Source: Multifurca ochricompacta (lineage: Eukaryota; Basidiomycota; Agaricomycetes; Russulales; Russulaceae). From it: a stretch of 64,000 nt of DNA. The position numbers and the translations under genes are program-made. This document shows, piece by piece, positions 11,901 through 22,774 of this stretch. Location: positions 82,969 through 146,968 of the forward strand of contig WTXG01000086.1 in NCBI GenBank assembly GCA_022496185.1. Direction: 5' to 3'. Below the pieces are notes generated by a model. The model saw nothing but the letters and a program-made list of their open reading frames with translations, was not told the DNA's origin and did no database searches. Position 1 is the stretch's first letter. Each line of letters begins with the position of its first letter.

Positions 11901-12867
11901 ATGTACGAAAGCAGCAAAATTTATACCATGTTCTAAAGATATCACTGGTGAAGGAATCGCAATCTTATACTATCGACATCTATTTCCATTCTTTGGAGTC
12001 CCAAGGCACATTCTTTCCGACAGAGACCCCCATTTCACCTCCCATTTTACCCACGCGCTCGCCGATGTTCTGCAAATTCAACAAAACCTATCGACGGCCT
12101 TTCACCCACCAACCGATGGAGCTAGCGAGCGCATGAACCTGTGGCTAGAGCAATACTTATGCCTTTGGCTGGGTGATGACCAATATCGGTGGCCCGATTA
12201 TCTCCCTTTAGCTGAGTATGTCCATAATACCTGGTCACACGATCGAACAAAACTCTCCCCACATGAACTTCTCCATGGCGTCACTTTCGATTGGAATGCG
12301 CAACTACACGAGACGCACGTCCCCCAGGTCAACGAACGATTACAGAACTTACAAACTGCGCACTCTCGCGTGGAGCGTGCGTTTCGAACATCCGCTTTGG
12401 TTCCACCACCCAACCCCGACTTCGTCGTCGGTGCGCAAGTATGGCTTGAGGGAAAACATTTAAAAACATACTTCCCCTCGACCAAGCTCGCTCCTCGGCG
12501 TTATGGCCTGTTTACAATTACTGCGCAAATATCTCCTCTCGCTTTTCGTTTGTCTTTGCCCACTCACATGCACATCCACAATGTATTCCATGCTAACCTG
12601 TTATCTCCTTATTGTGAAACAATGGCTCATGGCCCCAACTATTTACGTCCCCCGCCAGACCTTATCAACAAGGAAGAACAATATGAAGTTGCCGCCATCT
12701 TAGCTCACCGGTTCTTTGGACGTCAGAAGCTTCAATATCTAGTCAGCTGGGTTGGTTATCCGACCAGTGAAAACTCTTGGGTAGATAAGGATGACTGTCA
12801 CGCCCCAGACCTTCTCACGAGGTACCATTCTTCGTTATCTAGGCGCCAGGGTCGTCGCCTCCCTTAA
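8964..12867 (+). pseudogene. pol: Element A pol, broken and interrupted
   Basis: Polyprotein of a chromovirus-type Ty3/Gypsy element: aspartic protease (VDSGATENF, about 9092-9118), reverse transcriptase with YMDDIL (about 10074-10091), and RNase H (RTDHNNLQYF). The integrase zinc finger (H..H..C..C, CATCQENK about 11736-11760) is followed by the DDE core (MDLITDLP, SDRDPHF, SERMN) and a C-terminal chromodomain (YEVAAILAHR...LVSWVGY, about 12680-12790). It begins in the -1 frame relative to gag. It is inactive: frameshifts near 9718 (RT FFFIKK motif) and about 10625 (RNase H), a 604-bp solo LTR in the integrase, and an in-frame TGA near 11866 where C reads arginine. Confidence 0.93.
11014..11617 (+). 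mobile_element. Solo LTR of an otherwise absent family (E) in A pol
   Basis: 604 bp, TGTTATG...CGTAACA, flanked by perfect 5-bp TSD GGTAT (11009-11013, 11618-11622). Removing it joins the integrase sequence (REILQRY to HDHLLAGHPG), matching the uninterrupted copy in C. A TATA box (tatatata near 11281) suggests plus orientation. No internal region of this family is in the window, and the LTR does not resemble A, B, C or D beyond its ends. Confidence 0.9.
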
Positions 12868-12878
12868 GGGGGGGGTGA
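12868..12878 (+). promoter_or_regulatory. Internal polypurine tract just after A pol
   Basis: gggggggg followed by tga directly after the pol stop codon. It resembles the plus-strand primer tract abutting the 3' LTR (agaggggtga, 14709-14718). A matching tract occurs at the same place in element C (44434-44444, minus strand). It may be a relic or a second plus-strand primer; function is inferred only. Confidence 0.4.
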
Positions 12879-12940
12879 TTTTCGTTGGTTTTTGCGTTTT
12901 TCATCGAATTTTCGTGTTTTCTTTTCTAGTCCCATAAGTT

Positions 12941-14680
12941 GTGTCTACTCTGGCTCGTATCAAGAACCTCACTCGTCTCTCTGCCCCACGCCGATCTCTC
13001 AAACCTACCCCAAGAATGACAACGTCCCGCCCCGCTTTGCCATCCCAGACCGACACCCCACCAGTTCCCATCATTGACATTGCTTTCCTGGATCGAACTA
13101 TTGCAGCTGCCAATGATGCGGCCACTCTGGGTGCCCTTTTATGACCTTCTGACACTCCCACTCTCCCTCCTTCACCAGAATTGACTTCTGCCAACTCCAC
13201 ACCACCTTCTCACTTTTCCTTCACCATGACTGACATCCCAGTAGAAAATATAACTCAGGCAATCACTCTGGCCTCGCAGGACCAAACGATAGACCAGGAG
13301 ATTCGTTCTAGGGTGCTGACTTTGCTGCAGGAAGTCAGAGCGCGACTGGAGGCTGATGATTCCCCGACCGTTGACCCTGCCATGACCTATCGACCCACTT
13401 CTCTGGAGCCCGAATCTGGCCAACTCCCTGATGATGCCATAGTACAACAGACCCAACAGGAGCTCGAAGAAGAACAAGAACGTGCTGCTCGGTATGACCC
13501 ACCCCCTCTCTGTGACAGAATTCTCCCTGCGACGTTACTAATGACTTGACATTGTGTTTCACCGGTGTTTTGGCTTACTGAGGGCCTAACCCCTCCTAAT
13601 TCTCCTTAGTTCTAGCTCATTCTACTGCACAACTATTTAGATACTATGTCATAGTCCTAGAACCTTCTATTTACTATGACATAGCTAGTTCTACATGTAT
13701 TTAAAGACCTACTAGAGTAGAGAGACAGACTAAGTCTGTTCTCTTGTGTCCAATCCAAGGTGCTTCGGAATTCTTGAGTCCTCTCAGTTAGAGCCCCACT
13801 TGAACTCTCCAAGATGTGACTTGGAGAGCCTTCATCATCTTGAACTTGCTGCAGGACTGAGCGTCTCTGCCGTCGACTTCGAATCTCACGCGCGTGCCCT
13901 ATCGACTTTGTTGTGGGCTTGAACCGACTTGACTTTGCTGTGACCTAGAGCCTTGACTTATCTTGATGCGACTTGGGAGGCTAGCTCCCACACGATCCCC
14001 GACACAGTTCCGCACCTAACTGTGACACTCTCCCCTTCATGCGCAATCACAAACATTCGCACCACTATTTCGATCACCACATCTCAGACAACGCTGGTCG
14101 CATCAATGTTGCTCGTTGGTTGGCCTATGATTATCGACGTCCTGACCCACGCATAGCCTTCACTATGGGGGCTCATCAACCAATATACTACATTCCCCTC
14201 TACATCACTCCACACCCACGCTTTGACTGCAGCCCCAATCCTATCCTCACATCTATGCAACAGTGACTCTTTGAAGCTGATCAAAACTTCACCACCATTG
14301 TCAATGGTGCTCTGGATGACATGGACGACCCTGGGGCCTGGGCAGAGGTGTCTCACTACCGTTATGGTGCTCGACGTTTGGATGAAGCCCATCGAAACCT
14401 TGCACACTGGAGGCAAATGGCTGAGAGGGCCAACCAAGATATCCGCCTTGCTGTTCATGCTATGTCTCGTGGTGATGTTTATCATCGACTCTATCCCTAT
14501 TTAACCTATGCATACTCCAACAACCCTCGCATGATGCCAGCAGTTGCCTCCCACTTTGCACCCCACCCAGAACTGCATGCTGTCCTACAGGCTGGGGGTA
14601 TAGGTAGCTCCCATCTGCCTCGTCGTCGTCATCTTCACATTGCCCCACCTCGTATCATAGACCTCACTGGTGATGACTGA
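12941..14680 (+). pseudogene. Element A third ORF (ORF3), broken
   Basis: A coding region between the chromodomain and the 3' LTR, homologous to the intact 407-aa ORF of element C (43206-44429). Shared blocks include an N-terminal basic segment (NLTRLSAPRR), PPSHFSFTM, RLEADD, then RINVARWLAYDY, FTMGA..PI, DDPGAWAEV..YRYGARRLDEA, MSRGDVYHRLYPYLTYAY and an arginine-rich tail. TGA at about 13142-13144 and 14265-14267 interrupt it, and a solo LTR (13511-14027) splits it. No known domain is recognised and there is no transmembrane helix or signal peptide, so it is unlikely to be an envelope gene. Confidence 0.7.
13511..14027 (+). mobile_element. Solo LTR, C-related family, in A ORF3
   Basis: 517 bp, TGTGACAG...CTGTGACA with TSD CTCTC on both sides (13506-13510, 14028-14032). 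It aligns along its length with the element C LTR (shared taagtctgttctcttgtg, ccacttgaactctccaaga, gcacctaactgtgaca) but with many differences, so it is a sister family or an older copy. It is the product of LTR-LTR recombination. Confidence 0.9.
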
Positions 14681-14708
14681 GTGTGCTTGAGGCAAGCACC
14701 ACTGTAAC

Positions 14709-14718
14709 AGAGGGGTGA
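14709..14718 (+). promoter_or_regulatory. Element A polypurine tract
   Basis: agaggggtga immediately before the 3' LTR (14719). It would prime plus-strand DNA synthesis. The same purine core abuts the 3' LTRs of B, C and D. Confidence 0.7.
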
Positions 14719-15298
14719 TGTGACAGTTTGATTATCCTTTCTTTTCTTTTTGACTGTCTGAAATGACTGCATGGGCTGTATCAGCTGATCTATCTAACTA
14801 GGTTAACTGACTGTATATCACAGAGGGCACAACCCCTCTGTTGCTTGTTTGTGTCTTGGTCTAGCCCATCCTTTGTACTTACATGACATAGTTTGATGTA
14901 GCCATGAGATCACTATGACATAGTTATGATATCATTCTACTATATCTACATCACCTTATCTTACTGGCTAGACCTTTATCTCTGATAGCGACTGAACTGT
15001 ATTTAACCTATGTAGTTCTGAGACGAACAGACTCTAAGTCTGTTCTCTTGTATTCAATACAGGTGTTCAGAACTCACTGACTGAACCCACTTGAGCTCTC
15101 CAAGACGCGACTTGGGAGTCTTCACCCCAGTATCTTGTGACAGGGCTTAGTGTCTCTGTTCGACCTCGCCTCTTGCGCGCGCCCGCTTTGACTTCACAGG
15201 GCTTTGAATCGACCTTGTCTTGACCTTGAAACCTCGACATTGACTTGTTATCTGAACCACCACTTGATCTTTGACACAGCATGCACCTGGCTGTGACA
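14719..15298 (+). repeat. Element A 3' LTR
   Basis: 580 bp, the partner of 6759-7338, followed by TSD GCCAG. There are no indels between the two LTRs; all 11 substitutions lie at CpG sites. Confidence 0.93.
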
Positions 15299-15303
15299 GC
15301 CAG

Positions 15304-15757
15304 TCTGGACCAGGGCCAGACTCCTGCCAAATTTGAGGCCTGTGGGAAGAGTACTAACAGAACCCCACAATGCCTAAACAGCAGTCCACAAACTGCGGAC
15401 TGCGGACTGTGGATTTCTAAGCCCAAAAGTGGGGCTATTCTCATTGGTGGATCAGTAGGGAGTTAAAGCAAAGTTAACCTCCCCTAAAGTGGTGCACAGA
15501 CCAAAGTCCTGGTTGTAATTACATATATAAACCCTTTGGGAATAGAATGGACAGCTCCAGACTGTCCACTTGTGATCCGGTCCCTGATTACCTAGGAGAT
15601 TAGCCCCACCTTGTGGAAGGTTTCTCATCCCTTGCCCTTGAGCTGTTTGCTTCGTCTCTCTTGCACTTTCACCCTCACTCTCACCTTTTGCCCATTTCCA
15701 AATCCCTTCCCCTCGCATACAACCCACTGTCCAGGCAGTTGACAGTGAGTTGTAACA
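15304..15757 (+). repeat. B1 5' LTR, second part
   Basis: Continuation of the LTR begun at 6638, ending GAGTTGTAACA. It holds a TATA box (tatataaa near 15524) about 35 bp before agactgtcca (15559-15568), the predicted mRNA start. Confidence 0.9.
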
Positions 15758-15759
15758 TT

Positions 15760-15769
15760 TGGACAGTCT
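15760..15769 (+). promoter_or_regulatory. B1 self-priming site
   Basis: tggacagtct, 2 nt inside the LTR end, is the exact complement of agactgtcca at 15559-15568. It shows the same geometry as in A, C and D. Confidence 0.65.
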
Positions 15770-16858
15770 CTTTCACAGCAGACAGTGACTGACAAAGTGC
15801 CCTAGTGTCCCAAAACAGCTCCCCTGTGTCCTACACCTCGGATCAAGCAGCCTCCCCCCCTACGAGCTTACCCCCCCCACAAAATCCTCAACTTTGCTGC
15901 CTTAGTAGAGGCAGCTGCCACAGCATCCCCTGCCCCCCTTCATCGGTCTTGCCTCCTCTTGAGCTCCCAGAGCTTCACCCTTTCCCTGCGCCCTCCCCCA
16001 CCCTCCAATTGCCTCCCCTTGTTCCCCCAGGCCTCCTGAATGCATCCAACACCTTTGGCACCCCCCCTCCTCATTATATTCACCTCCCAACCCCTGCTCC
16101 ACCCCCTCCCACTGCAGCAAATGCCCTTTCCCCTCACCACCCTGGCCTTGTCCATCGCACACCTCCTCCTTCTCTCATCAATCACCCCCTTTGCATTGAT
16201 CATCCAACCAACCCTCACCAATTTCTTATATTCTACTCACTTGATGGTCGGCAAGAGTCTTGGGTGCCCGCTCAGTTCTCCAGAGAGCCTAGCTTCTTTG
16301 ACCAATTCCCCTGCTTTGTGGACATGCTTGCTAATCTCCCCCATTATCTCCCTGGTGTGGTTGTTCCTCTCCGCTTTCCTCACTTTCACAACATTCCTAT
16401 TCGCCCTTGCATTGATCGATTTATTCATTCCCCTCATTACCCCACCTCCCACTTTGTAAACCTCAATCTTTGTGCCAAAGTAGGTTATTTGGCCCCCAAC
16501 CCTTGCACTTTTCAATGAGGCCTGCTGGTCTATTCTTGGAACACTTCCCTTGCCCGCTTGAATCGCACCCTCTCCCCAGAACTGCAAGACGTCTTTAGTG
16601 GGGCTAGAACATTACTCCAAGGCTTCGACCTCTTGGACGGACAATTTATCAGCCCCTTCAGCACCTTGAATTTTACTGATCTAGGTATTGTGGTGGAGGA
16701 CAGATATTTTACCATTCGAGACGCACTTAGAACCCATCCAGAGCTTATCCCCCTCACCCAAGCAGTACGATTACCTACCAACCCCGTCCCCCTTCTCCCC
16801 CATTCAGCCTGCAGATGGGTACACCTGCTTTGAAGACATAGACTTTGATAGTAACCTT
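15770..16858 (+). pseudogene. B1 pre-gag ORF I (proline-rich, unknown)
   Basis: A long open region starting right after the PBS without an ATG; the conserved opening is GTG TCC CAA AAC at 15805 in B1 and B2 (B3 nearly the same). The first ~130 residues are Pro/Ser/Leu-rich, then a more globular part (WVPAQFSREPSFFDQFPCF, NLNLCAKVGYLAP, GARTLLQGFDLLD, RDALRTHPELIPL). In B1 it is broken by TGA at 16516-16518 and a frameshift near 16770; the final words are CFEDIDFDSNL. C-run length differences between copies shift the frame near 15855-15880. I do not recognise any family. It could be an N-terminal extension of Gag. Confidence 0.5.
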
Positions 16859-16929
16859 TGAACAAACAGTACATTGTGCACCTAGCTGTAGAAGTCTCTA
16901 GTAAATAAACAAGTCCTTGGTCCAGGAAA

Positions 16930-18500
16930 ATAGTGTCCTTCCCTGCAGAAAGAGAAGAGCATCTCCAACGCGTCCAAAGACAATTCAACCACCTCTTCCA
17001 ACTTCACAGAGAAGCACAGCTCGCCCTCCTCTATCCAGAACCACTTATCAGCACCCTCCATGACGATGGACAAGCAGAAGGTTGGTGTGACATAGACACC
17101 ATCTATCTTCCTCTTCGAATTCTCCTCCCCTTTGGACAAGTCCTCTCCCAAACCCAGTACAACCAGTTCCTGTCCGGACCCTGTCAAGCCATTCCTTGAG
17201 ACTCTCAGCACCAACTCCTCTATTGGCACCTTGCCCAGCTCACCCATTCCACAGGGGACCCCCTGGAAACACTCTTAGTCTGTGTCAACAACGAGTACCT
17301 TTGGAAAGAACACATTCCCCCTCACATCCCAGAACTTGAAACCCTCTTGCTCAGAGGAGAACGCCTCTACTACCTCTCCACCTTTCATCTAGACCACACC
17401 AGAATCAACCTTACCTTTGATGAGATCCGCCTTCACTCTGCTCCCTCCCCCTCTGGCTGGCACCTTGTAGAAACAGAAGGAATACAAATCGAATACCTGT
17501 GGACAGCTGATTACTGGGAAACCACCTCACACAACCTGTTATGTCCGGTGTGAGACGTTCCACATGACTTGTGCGACAGCGTTGTTTGTTCATTCAGATA
17601 AGAGGTCAATAGGACCTCTTGGAGTTTAAGATGGATGAGTCAAAGTCAAAGGGGCTGTTCCCTAGTGACGATGTTGAGCAAGAAGTGCTGAAAGCACTGA
17701 GACAACTGAGTCAGAGGTTCCAAAGGGGAGTCCGAAAGACTAACACCGATGTATTCAATAAGTCGAGTCTAAGGCCTACAGTGTAGCTAGGATGGACTTA
17801 TATACGTAAATAGGCGGGCGTCTATAGATAAGGATAATGGAGTCATGTGGGCCCAAAGATATGAAAGCGGAGGGTGTAGAGCCTGGCTTCTGATAGGGAA
17901 TTAAGTAAGTGTCCGGTCGTAGAGATAAGAAGATAAGAAAGGACAATCATAAGCAAACAACAAGTACATAAGTCCAAACAGTGATCACAGGGACAGAAGC
18001 AGCACATGTGAGGGGTCCCAGGATGGAGATGTAATGAGGAAGTGGAGAGTCGGTGGACGAGTGGGATCCCTGTTGGGGAGAGTGAAGAAAATAGGGCTGC
18101 TAGGCCCTGTTTGTAACACAACCACTGCCCTTTCCTTGTTAACCCCCCCATCTTCACAGACCCCCCTTACCTCCCCACTTACACTGAACCTTCCCCAGAA
18201 CCAGAAGAGCTTGCCTTCCCTACCCTTTCCCTTGCAGCAGTCACCCAAGAAGAAGAACGCCTCACCCAGACCCAGACAATCTTGATCAGTAACACTACCA
18301 CCTGGTCTGACTTCGAAACCCCCACAGAAAACACCTCTGACTTTGAAGAAAGTTCTCCTGCATCCCACCGATGTTGCCTCTGTGACATTGATCTCTGTAC
18401 CTGTAGTTTTCATCCAGACACCCCCCCCACTCCCCCAGGCATAGTATTGTGGAGACCCTCAGCCTTTGATACATACTTACCTTCACATTACTCGATCTAA
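16930..18500 (+). pseudogene. B1 pre-gag ORF II (unknown), split by a solo LTR
   Basis: Opens at GTG TCC TTC CCT (16933), again with no ATG. It reads AEREEHLQRVQRQFNHLFQL, QAEGWCDIDTIYLPLRILL, LSGPCQAIP, TGA (CGA arginine in B2), LLYWHLAQL, LETLLVCVNNEYLWKEHIP, LRGERLYYLSTF and GIQIEYLWTADYW. The solo LTR at 17537-18118 then interrupts, and the frame continues to a cysteine-bearing tail (CCLCDIDLCTC, about 18373-18405) ending near 18500. The C-x2-C and C-x-C spacing hints at metal binding, but the match is too short to name a domain. Confidence 0.5.
17537..18118 (-). mobile_element. Solo LTR, D family, minus orientation
   Basis: 582 bp with TSD CAACC (17532-17536, 18119-18123). The complement carries D-LTR landmarks (agactcgacttattgaatac and the downstream catcggtg) and TATA-like tatataag. 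The empty site is visible in B2 near 25110 (ctcacgcaaccactgcc). Confidence 0.9.
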
Positions 18501-18534
18501 GTAGAGAAGAAGAAATAAAAACTCCTTTGCATCG

Positions 18535-19762
18535 TGGCTAGTATTACTGACTGGGCTATCAACCTGGTGTCCCAACACAGAAGAAGTCAGTCCAACTCCC
18601 CCAAGACAGAAGAAGAAACCCTAGAAGACATAGCAGTAACACACACCCGCCACACCTGCCCCCCATCACACCTCCAGAAGACAAAGAGCACAAACCCACC
18701 CTAGCCCGAGTGCACCACTGCCAGAATGACCAATTCCCCCTGTTCCTGAACCCTTCCTTGCTCATCTAAACTACTCCCCCATCCCACCAACATCCACCCA
18801 GCTTGCCTCAACGTCAACACCCTTCCTGAACCTTCTAGTAGTAGAATCTGATCAGTTCCAGTCTCGATCCCCTTCCATTGTTCATCAAGTCAACCACATC
18901 TATCCTCCCACAGATATCTTCATCTCTAGGACACTGCCCACTTGAAACCCCAGTGAGCTATGAGAATTCCACCTTCATTGTTCTGCTCAGCTTGCAACTC
19001 AAAGAGTCAATCACCTTGACATCTACCATCCCTTGAGTGAAGCTAATTGTATCACCACAGACCCCCTGTACTTTGAAAACCTCCTTTGGCATCTTCGCAT
19101 TGTCATCTCTGCCCCAGGAATAGTTGAAGAGTATTACTGGATCCATAGAAACATCCACAACTACTGTCTAGACTGTGCCGTCCTTCGCCCAGCCTATCAA
19201 GTCTACTATGCCTGGAATGCCCAAGGGTGGACTACATACTGCCTCAGCACCCGCTCTGAATGACCTCAGAATGACCTCTTACTGCTGAAGAATTAGCTCA
19301 AGTCCCCTTTGGCTTTACCCACCCTATCTTTGACTATGACGACCGTGCTTTTGTTGCTACCTGGAAAGGAGACAACTACTACACTCAGACTCTTGGACAT
19401 GACTGGAAATGCCTTCGGACAGTCGCATCCTTCCTGTAAACGAATATCTCAGTAATTTCCCTAACATTGACCTCATCAGCAACCTTGACCCCCACACATT
19501 CTACGGAACATACAACAGAAAGGAAGTCTGTTGGTCTGACACCCATACAGCATGGGTCTATCTTAATAACCACCGTGTCCAATTCCCAGTTGCTTCTATC
19601 ACCTCAGATGAAGAAGAAGTATCCCAGTCCCTTGAAGCTGTAGAGCAATCCCTTCGTGCTATCACCCTCAGAACCCCCCCTACTCTCCCATCCATATCCC
19701 TTGCCTCCACAACCACTGCCATTGCTTCACACCCTCCAAAGACACCAACACCTCTGAATACC
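18535..19762 (+). pseudogene. B1 pre-gag ORF III / Gag N-terminal region
   Basis: Opens at GTG GCT AGT ATT (about 18537), reading ASITDWAINL. A Ser/Pro-rich stretch is followed by VNHIYPPTDIF, HYHCSAQ-like and DPLYFENLL words, IVEEYYWIHRNI, YQVYYAWNAQGW, then WKGDNYYTQTLGHDWKC and FYGTYNRKEVCWSDTHTAWV just upstream of the gag ATG. Several stops and frameshifts differ between B1 and B2. The tryptophan/tyrosine-rich end resembles the AUG-less Gag extension of family D in style. Function unknown. Confidence 0.45.
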
Positions 19763-20715
19763 ATGAGTACTACTGCTGCCTCCAGTGGAAAGATCCTGGG
19801 ATCACCCCAGAATCTTTTGATGGTCAAGCTTCTAAAGCAGAACGTTTCTGGTCCCAACTAGCCAACTACTACTACCTGAATGAAGGTGCCTTCACTGATG
19901 AGAGTAGACGAGTCTCTGCAGCCCTCACCCACTTTAAACTTGATACACCAGCAGGCAAATGGGCCAGAGACTGCACCAACACTGCACTCCAAGCCAACCC
20001 CCCTTCCTTTGGGACTTGGGACCGCTTCAGAATTGACTTTGAAAAACAGTTCATTCCAGTAGAGAGTTGCCTCCTGTCCACCAAAGCCATGTATGAAATT
20101 CACCAAGGCACTCGCCCCTTCAATGACTGGTACCAAGAGTGGTCCACCCATGCTACTCGTGCTACAGTGGACAAAACACCAAGATCTATGCCTTCCGAAG
20201 CATGATCAATCAGGTCTAGGACAGAAACTCCTTGGACTATCCCCCCAGCCAACCACACTCCATGATCTTGTCACTAAGGCCAGAGAGTTTGATGCAGCAT
20301 GGCAGCTTTATGGCAAGACCACCAAGCCTTGGCCTCTCCATCTGCGCATTGGAGAAACTACCACTGATAACCCAGAAACCCAAGTCAACTTTGTTGCCTC
20401 TTCCCAGCCCAGAAACCCTAGCACCCCTCCATGCACTACCAAGTTGACCCCAGAAGAAAAGAAGTATCAATGAGAAAACAAGCTTTGCTTCTATTGTGGG
20501 AAGCCTAATCACATTGCCAATCAATGTCGCAGCAAGACCAGGGCCATCCAAGGTCAAGGACCTCCTTGCCCTACCCCAGTAAGAGCCCTGGCCTCAGAAG
20601 AAGCACCCCCCCAAGCACCACGACCCCCCCTGACTACCTCTCAGTATCCACCACCAAGAGCTATGAAGATCCAGTACCATACATGATGGACGAAGATGGA
20701 CCTTCAGATTTTTAA
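19763..20715 (+). pseudogene. gag: B1 gag
   Basis: From ATG 19763 (MSTTAASSGKILG) through a retrotransposon Gag capsid region (FDGQASKAERFWSQLANYYY, WDRFRIDFEKQF, YEIHQGTRPFNDWYQEW) to one zinc knuckle, CFYCGKPNHIANQC (about 20484-20525). It ends GAT TTT TAA at 20707-20715. A frameshift lies near 19800 and another near 20163. In-frame TGA at 20471-20473 sits just before the knuckle, and the same TGA is present in B2. The tract 20130-20180 preserves the empty target for the D2 insertion seen in B2 (single ctcgt). Confidence 0.85.
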
Positions 20716-22774
20716 CACGTCCTACAGCTGCACTGTCTGTGAGGACTTCTTGTAACCCCAGTGTTCCTTGTATGAGCTGCTCTGCAGTCCTAGATAACCT
20801 TGGTTTTGAGCATGTATCCTTGTTAGTGACTAGAAATGCTAGATCACCTTCTATTGTGCTCAAAGCAGAACTCATTGGACAAAACACTAGGAAGAAAATC
20901 AGTGCGCGTGCCCTAATAGATAGTGGGGCAGAAGGATTAATAATCCACCAAGACTATGCCAAAGCACATCACCTAACCTTGAGCACCCTTGCCAAGCCTC
21001 TCTGAGTCAAGAATGTGGATGGAACTAGTAATGCTAATGGAGCCATTTACCACACCACAACCCAAATCCTACAACTACCCCTCCAGGACCAATACCATGA
21101 AGAACTTGCAGAGTTCTATGTCACTAATATAGGGGACCATGACATTATTTAGGAACTGACTGGCTACGTTGCCACAACCCAGAAGTAAACTGGAAAGATG
21201 ACACCCTGACCTTAAAACATTGCCCCACATCCTGCACCCTTACCAAGACCCCTCTGACCTTTGCTTCAACACACCCCTCTTGCCCCGCTCTGTCTACAAT
21301 CACAGTAAAACCCCTGATGGACCAGACACTCATAGCAGCAGCAGAAACCTTTGCAGCCCTAATCACAGATCACCCCATGATTACTCCAGAAGAAGTACCT
21401 CCCAAATTCATTGTCCACATCCATGCCAAGACCACCATGTCCACTCAGATTGCTGCAGATCAAGTAAAGACCCCTACATCCTTAGAAGACCAACTCCCTC
21501 CTGAATACCTCACATACCGATCTGTCTTTGAAGAGAAAGCCTCTCAACGTTTGCCACACACCAACCATGGGACCATGCCATAGAACTCAAACCAGATGCC
21601 AAAGTGCGTGACTGGGCATCTACAAGCTCACCCCTGAAGAACAGAAAGCCCTGGACATTTTCTTAAATGACCACCTTGCCAAGGGATACATCAGAGAATC
21701 CAATCCCCATTGCTAGCCCCTTCTTCTTTGTGAAAAAGAAGGATGGAAAACTATGTCCTGTCCAAGATTATCAGCCTTGAATGAAATCACAGTAAAGAAT
21801 GCCTACCCCCTACCCTTGATCCCAGAACTCATTGACAAACTCCACCATGCTGCTACTTCACCAAGTTTGATATCCACTGGGGATATAACAATATCGTATC
21901 AAAGAAGGAGATGAATGGAAAGCTGCCTTTAAGACCAACCGAGGTCTCTTTGAACCCCTTGTCATGTTCTTTGGACTCTGTAACTCCCCTGCCACATTCC
22001 AAGCCTTCATGAATAGAGCCTTTGAAGATCTCCTTGCCACTGACCATGTCGTCATCTATATGGATGACATCCTAATATTTACAGACACCATGGAACACCA
22101 CAGAACACTTACTCACCAAGTCCTCCAGCGCCTCCAACAGTTTGACTTATACCTAAAGCCCGAGAAATGTACCTTTGCTCAGACAACCATTGACTATCTT
22201 GGCCTAGTCATCACAGCTGGCCATGTCCAGATGGACCCTGCTAAATTAGAGGGTATTACGAAATGGCCTCCCCCACACACCCTGAAACAACTCCAAGCCT
22301 TCCTTGGATTCTGCAACTTCTACCAACGTTTTATCAAAGACTTCTCCCTTATTGCCCGCCCCCTCCATGATCTCACCAAGAAAGATACCCCTTTCCTCTG
22401 GACTTCTGACCATGACCTTGCCTTTTCCACCCTACAGAACACTTTCACCACCACCCCTGTCCTTGCCCTCCCTGACCATACCAAAGCCTTCCGTGTCATC
22501 ACTGATGCCAGTGACTTTGCTATTGGTGCTATCCTTGAACAACCTGATGAACTCAATTGCTACCATCCCCTTGCTTTCCTATCCAAGTCCATGCTGGATG
22601 CGGAATGCAACTATGACATCCATGACAAAGAACTTCTTGCCATTGTTCATGCTCTGGACACCTGGAGACACTACCTTGAGGGCGCAGCCCTTCCCTTTGA
22701 AGTGTGGACTGACCACAACAACTTGACTTACTTCCACTCCAAGCAGAAACTCTCCTGCTGTCAAGCACGGTGGG
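20712..22774 (+). pseudogene. pol: B1 pol, 3'-truncated by B2
   Basis: In the -1 frame to gag: protease (LIDSGAEGL, about 20919-20945), reverse transcriptase with YMDDIL (about 22060-22077), and RNase H as far as HNNLTYFHSKQKL. Stops and frameshifts at about 21003, 21150, 21540, 21615, 21700, 21770 and 21890 destroy the first half; 21964-22774 is clean. It stops at GTGGG (22770-22774), where the B2 LTR begins. Integrase and chromodomain of B1 are not found anywhere in the window. Confidence 0.9.

Larger units (their letters stand above)
6759..15298 (+). mobile_element. A: Ty3/Gypsy element inside the B1 5' LTR
   Basis: A full-length but coding-dead element. Paired 580-bp LTRs (6759-7338, 14719-15298) and TSD GCCAG on both sides (6754-6758, 15299-15303) fix its ends. 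Order: LTR, self-priming site, gag, pol (PR-RT-RH-IN-chromodomain), third ORF, polypurine tract, LTR. It is related to element C throughout. Two solo LTRs are inserted in it, at 11014-11617 and 13511-14027. Confidence 0.93.

Noticed and set aside
15902..16221. Gly/Arg-rich minus-strand frames in the B pre-gag region
   Set aside because: They are the complement of a C/T-rich plus strand, with no motif and no conservation of starts between copies.
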